Assembly (NCBI GenBank): GCA_963734395.1
Contig: CAVTGY010000001.1
Span: 186,001-250,000 of the forward strand
From: Bog-756 sp963734395
GTDB lineage: Bacteria; Actinomycetota; Acidimicrobiia; Acidimicrobiales; RAAP-2
Length of the DNA: 64,000 nucleotides
Direction: 5' to 3'
A program made the position numbers and the translations under genes. Positions 56,497-64,000 of this stretch are shown piece by piece (positions within the stretch are counted from its first letter, which is position 1; every line of letters starts with the position of its first letter). The notes below the pieces were generated by a model that saw only the letters and a program-made list of their open reading frames with translations, did no database searches and was not told the origin of the DNA.

Positions 56497-57422
56497 CCGG
56501 AGCGCAGTTGATCCGAGCGCAGGATCGCCGAGCGGGTCCGCCGGACGCGACCAGGCGCGGCGACCGACCGGTGCGGGCCACCATTTCGGGAGGTGCCCAC
56601 CTCGACAGCAGGACGACGCCGGCGAACATGCAGATCAGCGAGATCACCTGCAGGGTGATGGCGACCGGCGAGCTGTTCGAGCTGCTCACCGAACAGCTCG
56701 ACTCCGAGGGCGATGCTGGCCAGGGGATCGACGATGAGAAGGGCCGACTGGGATGCCGCCAGCGGTCCTGCGGCAAAGGCCGCTTCGAGAAGCGTCGTTC
56801 CGAGGACGCCGCTGACCACCACCGCGTACACCGGCCAATGGAGGAAGAGACCACTCCAGCCCTGGTGGGCGAGAACTTCGGTCGCCGCTTTCACGAATGC
56901 CGCGTCGATGGCCCACACCAGAGCGGCGGACGCACCGAGGAGGGCGGCTCGGCGGGCAGGCGATCCCCATCGGCTGGCGATCAGCAGGACCACGATCATC
57001 GCACCGCGACTGCCCAGCGCCACCACCCAGCCGGTCGGTGTGGGATGGCCGTGGCCCTCGCGGGGATCGGCCGCCACCAGAAAGCCGATGAGCCCGGCAC
57101 ACAGAAGGCCGGCCGCGCCCCAGGTGCGGGTGGCGATCCGGTCGCCGAGCCACAGCCGCCGCAGGGCAAGGGTGAAGATGAGCTCGGTGACCAGAACCGG
57201 CTGCACGGCGGCCAGCTGTCCGAAATAGAGGGCCAGGGCGGTGAAGACGAAGGTTCCGCCCATGCACACCATCCCCAGGAGCCACATGGGCTGGCGCACC
57301 AGAAATCGAGTGGTCTGCCACGCCGATCTCTTCTCATCCGATCCCGCCACATTGGCCAGTCGTTGGAGCACCGATGTCAGCGCCTGGCTGAACGCGCCCA
57401 ACAGCGCGAACAGGACGCTCAC
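56497..57422 (-). CDS. DMT-superfamily (EamA-like) transporter, C-terminus frameshifted
   Basis: About 300 residues from GTG 57422. Ten membrane segments in two EamA halves are visible: VSVLFALLGAFSQALTSVLQRLAN, GMVCMGGTFVFTALALYFGQLA, VLVTELIFTLALRRLW, AAGLLCAGLIGFLVA and so on to SALLIVDPLASIALGVELFG. A slip near 56690 is needed to reach the last helix (ITLQVISLICMFAGVVLLSRWA). The 3' end near 56497-56560 is uncertain because it converges with the ABC permease. A small-molecule exporter by family, substrate unknown. Confidence 0.75.
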
Positions 57423-57522
57423 GGGAACGGCGTCTCGGTCACGTCGGCCATGTGGACCATTCGAGACCAGCGGTGGCCGCGTTGGCAAGGATTGACCCGC
57501 AGCGCCGTGAGATGGTCATGAA

Positions 57523-58816
57523 TCATGGCGAGGTGCAGGAAGCGGGTTCGTGAGCGGGCGCCGCGGTGAGTCCGAGTCTCCAGGCCAGCCAAGGGAACGA
57601 GTCCACCAGCGCCTGGCTCCACAGGGTGAAGTCATGACCGCCCGGCCGCACCAGGATGCAGGTGGCGATCCCGGCACCAGAGGCGGCTGTCTGCAGACTG
57701 CGGGCGGCCTCCGCCGGCACCACATCCTGGTTGCCCACCTCGAACCAGCCGGCCAGGCCGTCGAAATGCCCGCCGCGGAGGAGCTCGGCGGGATCGTGCG
57801 CGGCGAAATCCTCCTCCGACCCGCCGAACAGGATGTCGATGGTTTCGGCTTGCGTGGTCTCCTCGAACTGCGGTGAGGCAAAGCCCGAATACGAGGCGAA
57901 GGTCGGATAGACCTGCGGATGGCGCAGGGCGAGCATCACCGAACAGGTGCCCCCGGCGGACAGCCCGGCGATGGCCAGTGACCCGGAGCTGTCGGACGCG
58001 TTGAACTGGCTCCGGGCGAAGGCGGGTACGTCTTCGACCAGATAGGTTTCGGCGTTGCCGAACTTACTGTTGACGCACTCGGTGTCGTCGGTGAGAAGGC
58101 CGTTCGGATCCGGCATGACGATGATCGGTGCCACGCCGTGGTGGGAGCTGGCGAACGCATCGGCGGTGTTGTCGGCGTCGCCGTCGTCCGACCAGTCCGA
58201 GGCGCTCCCCGGTTCGCCGGGCAACAGCACCAGCGTGGGCAGGGACGGCGTGACCTTTGCGAACCATGCGGGCGGGAGGTACACGGTGGCCGGTCGGGTG
58301 GCGAAGTGGGAGACCTTGGCCGGGATGGTCACGGTGAACACCACCCCCTGATCCGGCAGAACACCTGTCGCAGCCACCTGGGCACGGATCTGCTTCAGCT
58401 GGGGGGTCTCGACCACGTTTTCGGGATCGAGCGACACCAGGCGCTCGAGTGTCGGGAACGAACCCGAGTGCTGATCGACGGTGTCCAGGGTGACCAGCAG
58501 GGTCAGCACCACCGCGGCGACCGCAGCCACCCGGCGCCATCGCCGTGCTCCCCTCCAGTGGAGAACCGACACACAGATGGCCAGTACGAAGGTGAAGCCC
58601 CAGACCACCGCCGACCAGGAGAGGTCCGACGGCACCACCGACGCCACGGTGAGCACCACGGTGGCCACTGCCGGTGACCAGGACGGCGATCAACAACCAG
58701 CGCCCCATGTGGCGCCTCCCGTCCGCCGAACGCCAGTCGACGACCACCACCAGGAGGGCGACGGCCAGGCACCGGACGACCAACGGGAGCCACCCTGAGA
58801 CGATCGAGATGTTCAC
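57523..58816 (-). CDS. Membrane-anchored esterase, second paralog, one frameshift
   Basis: About 431 residues from GTG 58816. N-terminal membrane segments (WLPLVVRCLAVALLVVVVDW, and after a slip near 58670 VVWGFTFVLAICVSVLHW and VAAVAAVVLTLLVTLDTV) are followed by the same secreted hydrolase as at 42754: IPAKVSHFATRPATVYLPPAW, HHGVAPIIVMPDPNG, TECVNSKFGNAETYLVEDVPAF and nucleophile AGLSAGGTCSVM; the C-terminal GGHDFTLWSQALVDSFPWLAWRLG holds the His. About half of positions match between the two. It lies apart from the DMT gene by 100 bp. Confidence 0.8.
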
Positions 58817-58944
58817 GTGGGCTCCCTTGCCGCAAGCGGCGGCCCCTCCGACCGGAGGCGGCGAACTCAGTCAGGCAACGCTATCCCCGGGGTGCCGGCA
58901 GTCCGAGTACCCCGCGTCGACGGGGCGGGACAATGCATGCCGGC

Positions 58945-59960
58945 TCACCGGCCTTGCGTACCAGGGTCGACGTCGTCGTTCCGGGTGGACAGCCAACGCT
59001 GCAATCCGGCGGCGTTGGAATGCACACCGTTCATCACGTCGAGCTTCTCCCGCTGCGCCGCGGGCACCTCGTCCAGATCGGACGCGAACGCCGCGTCGAG
59101 GGCGGCGGCGATGTCCGCGCCGGTGCGAAAGGCGGTCTCGGCCACGTCTGCCCATCGACGGAGGGTCCCGTCGGCCTCGTCCAACACGTCGAGCGGGTCG
59201 TCGAGGATCCCGTAGTGGGCGAGGGCGAGAGCGGTCGGGACGCCGATCGGCAAACCGCTGCAGCGAGTTGAGGGCCAGGGCGAGATCGAAGTCGGGGGGA
59301 GGCGTCGACGGTCGCAGCACACCGGCGTCGGGCAGCTTCACCCCCACCGCGTCCCCGGCGAACAGCACCCCGCTCAGGGTGTCGTGCAGTGCGACGTGGT
59401 GCTTGGCATGCCCGGGCGAGTCGACCGCCACCAGTGACCGGGTTGGGACCCACCCGGATCGCCTCCCCGTCGTCGAGCACGTGGATCCGATCGGCGGGAG
59501 TCGGATCCAGCCGTCCGTAGAGCGAGTCGAGCAGAGGCCCGTACACCCGGGCCGCCGAATCGACCAGTCGGGAGGGGTCGACCAGGTGACGCGCGCCTTT
59601 CGGGTGGACGTAGACGGTGGCAGCGGGGAAGGCCCTGGCCAGGTCGCCGACCCCGCCGGCATGATCGAGGTGGATGTGGGTGACCACCACACCGGCCAGG
59701 TCGGAGGGGCCGAGGCCGAGCTTCTCGAGCAGGGCCAGCAGGACCGGGACCGAGCTCTGGCTGCCGGTCTCCACCAGAATGGGGGAGTCCCCGGTGATCA
59801 GGTAGCCGGCGGTGACCCGTTCCCATCCACCGAGCAGCGTGTCCAGCTCGATGACTCCATCGGCCACGGTGACCCCGGCCGGCGTCGAGTCGGGGTCGGC
59901 GGGTCCTTCGACGGGTGACCGGAGCGGATGGCCGGACTGATGACCGTGCTCCCCACTCAT
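58945..59960 (-). CDS. MBL-fold metallohydrolase, frameshifted
   Basis: About 338 residues from ATG 59960. Metal motif VVVTHIHLDHAGGVGDLA (HxHxDH) and, after a slip near 59440, DSPGHAKHHVALHD (next His) and LFAGDAVGVKLPDA (Asp). Another slip near 59270 restores the helical C-terminus (ALAHYGILDDPLDVLDEADG) and the end NDDVDPGTQGR. The C-terminal domain is the DUF/MBL extension found in actinobacterial glyoxalase-II-like enzymes. Its ATG overlaps the GH15 stop (ATGA), so the two are co-translated. Confidence 0.78.
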
Positions 59961-62187
59961 GACGACTTGCCGGCCGCGAGCCCTCTCGCTCGCTTCTTGG
60001 CCGTCGAAGCACCGGCACCCGGGGCTGCATTGTTCCGGTCCCGCCCGGCGGAGCGCACGGCCTGCTTCCTGGTGGCCGTCTTCTTGACCGCACGCCGTTT
60101 GGCAGACACCTTCTTTGCCGCCTGCTTCCTCCCCGCCGCCTGCTTGGCGGCCGGCGTCTTGGCGGCCGCCGCTTGGCGGTCGGCGTTCGCTCGGCCTTGC
60201 GGTTGGACTTGTCCAACGACGCCGGCTGTACGCCGATGACCTCCTTGACCACGTGAGCGGCCAGACGGGACGGGTCGGTGTCCGCGCCGTCGACCAGCCT
60301 GGACAGGATGCTGCGAGTGTTGACGCTTCGGGGGTGACGACTGCCGACCGGCGCGCTCCTTCCCGAACTCATCGAGCGCTTGACCAGTCCGGCCATGACG
60401 TGGTTCGGTGAGGGCTTCTCCAGCCCGCCGATCTTCGAGGCCGAGTTGACCAACGAGACGTGGGAGAACGCCTGGGGAAAGTTGCCAACCAGGCATCCGG
60501 CCACCGGGTCGTACTCCTCGGAAAGAAGCCCCAGGTCATTGCGCAGCCCCATCAGCCGGTCGAGTAGCTCGCGTGCGTCATGGTCGCGTCCCAACAGTGA
60601 CAGACAGTCGGCCAACCAGAACGAACAGGCCAAAAAGGCCCCCTCCCGGCCGGATCAACCCGTCGACATCGCCGGTGTCGGCCGTGCGGTACCGCAACAC
60701 GAATCCCCCGTCGACCAGTTCGCGTTCCACCGCTTCGATGGTTCCGCGCACCCGGGGATCGTGGGCGGGCAGGAAATCGACCAGCGGAATCATCAGCAGA
60801 CTGGCATCGAGCTCGTCCGATCCGTAGTACTGGGTGAACGAACCCTTGGCCGCATTGAAGCCCTGATCGCAGACCTGATCGTGAATCTCCTTGCGCACCA
60901 ACTTCCACCGGGCGATCGGTCCCGTCGAGGTTGTGCGCCTCGGCTGTCTTGATGGCTCGGTCGATCGCCACCCAGGCCATCACCTTGGAGTGGGTGAAGT
61001 GTCGGCGGGGTCCGCGCACCTCCCATATGCCGTCGTCGGGCTCACGCCAACCATCCTCGAGGAACTCCATCAACGACAGCTGCAGTTCCCAGGTCGGGTT
61101 GTCGGCAGATTGGATCGCGTTGGAGGACTCGTAGAGCGCCGACATCACCTCGCCGTACACGTCCAACTGGAACTGCCCGGCGGCCGCATTGCCGATTCGC
61201 ACCGGTGCCGAGTTCTGGTAGCCCGGGAGCCAGTCGATCTCCCATTCGTCCAGTCGCCGCTCGCCGGCGGCTCCGTACATGATCTGCATCTGGGCGGGAT
61301 CACCGGCGATGGCCCGCAGGAGCCAGTCGCGCCAGGCCATCGCCTCGTGGTAGAAGCCTCCGCGCATCAGGGACTCGAGCGTGAGCGTCGCATCGCGCAG
61401 CCAGCAGAACCGGTAGTCCCAGTTTCGGTTCCCTCCCAGCGTTTCGGGGAGCGAGGTGGTGGCGGCGGCAACGATGCCTCCGGTGGGCTCGTAGGTCAGC
61501 GCCTTGAGCGTGATCAGTGAACGCACCACGGCGTCGCGGTACTCCCCTTCATAGGTGCACTGGGTCACCCAGTCGGACCACCACAGTTCGGTGTCCTGAA
61601 TGGCATACGCAGCGTCGACCGGACGGGGAGGCTCCTCGCTCGCCGGGAACCAGGTCAGGGAGAACGGGATCTGCTGGCCTTCCCACACGGTGAATTCGGC
61701 AACGGTGGAGAAGTCCCGACCCTCGCAGGCCACCGGGGTCCACAGGGACAGTCCGTCGGGACCGGCGATGGCCTTGAGGCTCCCGTTCGGTCCGGTGGAC
61801 CCACGGGATGATCTGGCCGTATCCGAACCGGATGGTGAGGGTCATCTCCATGGTCACCTTGCCCTTGACCCCCTCGACCAGGCGCACCACCTCCGGGTGT
61901 TGCCGACGGATGGGCATGCAATCGACCACCCGGACCGACCCCTCGTCGGTGACGAACTCCGACTCGAGCACCAGGGTGTCGCCCCGGTAGTGGCGGTGGG
62001 TGGCGTTATGGGCGCCTTTGGGGGCCAGCTTCCACGACCCGTTGTCCTGGTCGCCGAGCAGCTTGGCGAAGCACGCGGCGGAGTCGAACCGGGGCAGGCA
62101 GAGCCAGTCGATCGAACCGTCGCGGCCCACCAGCGCAGCTGTGTGAAGGTCGCCGATAATCCCGTAGTCCTCGATGGGAAGGGTCAT
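59957..62187 (-). CDS. Glycoside hydrolase family 15 (trehalase/glucoamylase type) with basic Ala/Lys tail, frameshifted
   Basis: About 743 residues from ATG 62187. The N-terminus (IEDYGIIGDLHTAALVGRDGSIDWLCLPRFDS) and catalytic part (LRDATLTLESLM, GERRLDEWEIDWLPGY, SAPVRIGNAAAGQFQLDVYGEV) match GH15 alpha-glycosidases, including mycobacterial trehalase. Slips near 61800, 60920 and 60640 need bridging. After NFPQAFSHVSLVNSASK the chain continues with a helical linker and then a basic repeat-like tail (KTPAAKQAAGRKQAAKK, KRRAVKKTATRKQAV) to KSS. This tail is unlike normal GH15 and looks histone-H1-like. Acts on trehalose or short maltodextrins; coupled to the MBL gene. Confidence 0.85.
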
Positions 62188-62286
62188 GGTCCCATGTCTA
62201 GCCCGAGGCATACCCCGGTGGGATGCCATCCGGTGGGAAACGTTGTGCCGTCTCAACCGGGGAACGCGACGGCGGCGCTCGACCGC

Positions 62287-63457
62287 TCAACCGGAGGTGC
62301 AGACACCGGTCGACACCGGGACTGGTCAGGCGGGCGGCCGCCATCACCCGGGAGCGCACTCCGGGAGAGGAGAGGGCGTACCCGATAGTCGCCGTTGGTG
62401 GTCGATCGCGAGAACACCACCCCGATGACCTCACCGTCGGGTTGGACCAGGGGACCACCCGAGTTTCCGGGACGGACCACGGCGTCGATCTCATAGACGT
62501 TCCGGACGGTCAGGCCCTGGCCGTAGATGTCCCGTCCTTCGGCTTCGAAGTCGGCCATGACCCCGGCCGGGGTCACCGTGAACGGCCCGCCGCCCGGATA
62601 ACCGAGGACAGCGGCCTGCACCCCGCGGGAGACCTGGTCGGGATCGAGCACCAGCGAGGGCTCGTTGATGCCACTGACCCGCATGACGGCCAGATCGTAG
62701 GAAGGATCGAACGACACCACCGTCGACCTGATGAACCCCGCTTCCGTCCTGGACGGTGGGGTGGGGGATGCCGGCGATCACGTGGGCGTTGGTCACCACC
62801 AGGCCGGGACCGACCACGAAGCCCGAACCCTCCTGGATCTGCCCGCACCCGTCACCGACCACCCTGACCGTGGAGGCCCCGGCGTTGGCGACCGCCTGCT
62901 GCATCTGGGTTCCCCCGGGCAGGGGGACCGGACCGGCGGACGGGGCCAGCTGTGCGAACGCCAGCGGAAAGCCCTCCGACGACAGGAAGCTCTGCACACG
63001 CGAGAACACCGACGGCGGGGCGGGCAGCACATCGTCGAGGGAACGGATGATGCGGGATTCGCTGATGGAGGAGCTGAGGTGGAGCGAGGAGTTGACCAGC
63101 GTGCTGGCCAACAGCCAGATCACCAGCAGCGAGGCGACCACCGCCACCCCCACCCCGAGCGCGGAGTCGACAGTCCCCAGTCTTCCCCGGTGCACCCGAA
63201 CGAAGACGAGGTTGCCCACGATCCGGCCGGCCACCGCACCGATGGTGGCCGCGCCCAGCATGGTGACCAGGGCCACACTGCCCCGCGCGGGTTGGGACTG
63301 AACCCACCGCACGGTGACCGACGCCAGCCGGGCCCCGAAATAGAGGCCGAGCAGCAAGCCGCCGTAGGACAGCACCTGGACGATGGCTCCCAGTCGAAGC
63401 CCCCGGATGGCCGCCAGCGCCACCACGACCACTACCACCAGGTCGACGAAGATTCAC
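62287..63457 (-). CDS. MarP-type membrane serine protease (CvpA + trypsin-like), frameshifted
   Basis: About 390 residues. The N-terminal CvpA domain has four membrane segments (VVVVVVALAAIRGLRLGAIVQVLSYGG, ATIGAVAGRIVGNLVFV, GVGVAVVASLLVIWLLAST). The protease domain carries the triad: VVTNAHVIAG (His), PSYDLAVMRV (Asp, after a slip near 62735) and RPGNSGGPLV (Ser). The natural end VSTGVCTSG with TGA 62287-62289 lies in a third frame after a slip near 62385. Homologous to MarP of Mycobacterium tuberculosis, a periplasmic acid-resistance protease. GTG 63457 is the start if a one-base slip near 63445 is accepted. Confidence 0.86.
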
Positions 63458-63641
63458 CGTCTGCCACTCCCGGTGAGGTGAGTAATACCGTAAGACGCGG
63501 AAACCAAGGGAAGGCGAAGGGTCAAGACCACCGGCCAACGGTAGACGCCCCGTCTGCCGGCCGAGCGTCATCACCGATCATTCGAGGTCGGCGTGACAAG
63601 ATCTCTGGCGGCACAGCCGAAGCGGATCGGGCCCATTTCGC

Positions 63642-64000
63642 ATGACGATCGGCACAAGGGAGACGATGAGGGGGACCAAACCATCAGCTGGCCGTCGGCC
63701 GGGCCCCCTGCGAATGCGCCTCGGTCGAGCGGGGGTAGTGGGGGTGTTGGTCCTGGTGGCGTCGGTTGCCGCATGCACATCATCAGCCTGACCAAGTCCG
63801 CTCCACCGTCAACCTTCGGTGCCGGATCGCCCTGGCATGGGCTCGTTCGCCTCGGTGGCGCTTCCTGCTCCGGTCAACTCCCTCACCGCCCTGGAGTGCG
63901 TGAACGCAATGCGCTGTTGGGCCGTGGGATCCACGGTGGGCGTGGGCGGCGCTCCCAATGGCGCGGCAATCATCACCACCGCCGACGGCGGAGTCCGGTG
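63642..64000 (+). CDS. Lipoprotein with CWAVGST repeat-type domain, interrupted and cut by window edge
   Basis: ATG 63642. LVLVASVAACTSS ends in a lipobox (VAAC). An in-frame TGA at 63789 follows, but farther on in the same frame FASVALPAPVNSLTALECVNAMRCWAVGSTVGVGG and IITTADGGV continue; this CxxxxxCWAVGS...TxDGG unit is found in beta-propeller-like repeats of actinobacterial secreted proteins. The segment between (63789-63835) reads naturally in another frame, so a pair of compensating indels is likely. The C-terminus lies beyond 64000. Region 63458-63641 holds no other gene. Confidence 0.55.

Noticed and set aside
1..64000. CRISPR arrays or other tandem repeat arrays
   Set aside because: No regularly spaced direct repeats were seen; the repeated TTGGCCAA and GTATC sites are short operators.

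Overview
High-GC (roughly two-thirds G+C by eye) chromosomal DNA of an actinobacterium. The evidence is the gene content: ethylmalonyl-CoA enzymes, a MarP-type CvpA/trypsin protease, DUF1707 and PspC membrane proteins, LigD-type repair polymerase, GH15 trehalase/glucoamylase, and NarL-type two-component pairs with embedded-membrane kinases. Class Acidimicrobiia is my best guess, but no rRNA or marker settles it. Many genes, including essential ones (dnaX, recR, tadA, lysS neighbours), are split by single-base frameshifts while the protein stays recognisable in the adjacent frame. I read most of these as sequence errors and annotate across them. The stretches at 10.5-24 kb and 41-53 kb are largely clean.

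Layout. 0-3.6 kb: GIY-YIG fragment, methylmalonyl-CoA epimerase and crotonyl-CoA carboxylase/reductase, divergent thiolase. 3.6-9.1 kb: sulfotransferase, then sixA-recR-dnaX with the SRP RNA upstream, and tRNA-Ser(GGA)-tadA-tRNA-Ser(CGA). 9.06-10.35 kb: an IS481-like element exactly at the tRNA-Ser CCA end, bounded by a 15-bp repeat. 10.5-22 kb: regulatory and transport genes (MerR, an ABC-two-component operon, peroxiredoxin with divergent TetR, sulfotransferase, PhyH dioxygenase, a TetR-controlled drug-type ABC exporter). 22-26.5 kb: secreted GH3 and membrane-anchored GH43 glycosidases plus a membrane protein that shares a two-cysteine domain with the GH43. 26.7-38.1 kb: orphan DNA methyltransferase, Tat-exported surface protein with a Fic gene, and a surface-glycan region of glycosyltransferases, methyltransferases, sulfotransferases and a coiled-coil protein.

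38-44.2 kb: lysS, a membrane metallophosphoesterase and a DUF2156 (MprF-like) protein on one strand, which suggests lipid lysylation, then a membrane esterase and tRNA-Lys. 44.2-49.7 kb: two tandem paralogous small unknown proteins, an ArsR-SRPBCC fusion with a perfect operator palindrome, and a DNA-repair set (LigD-type polymerase, PHP phosphoesterase, ATP-dependent ligase, convergent 5'-3' exonuclease). 50-56.5 kb: PspC-kinase/response regulator divergent from PspC, DUF1707 and a MacB-type ABC exporter. 56.5-64 kb: DMT transporter, second membrane esterase, MBL hydrolase with GH15 carrying a histone-like basic tail, MarP protease, and a lipoprotein cut by the window edge.

No CRISPR array, prophage or obvious defence island was found. 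The most interesting unknowns are the paired-cysteine domain shared at 25.3-26.5 kb, the tandem paralogs at 44.2-44.8 kb, the PHP gene sitting where LigD would carry its phosphoesterase, and the separate LysRS/DUF2156 arrangement.
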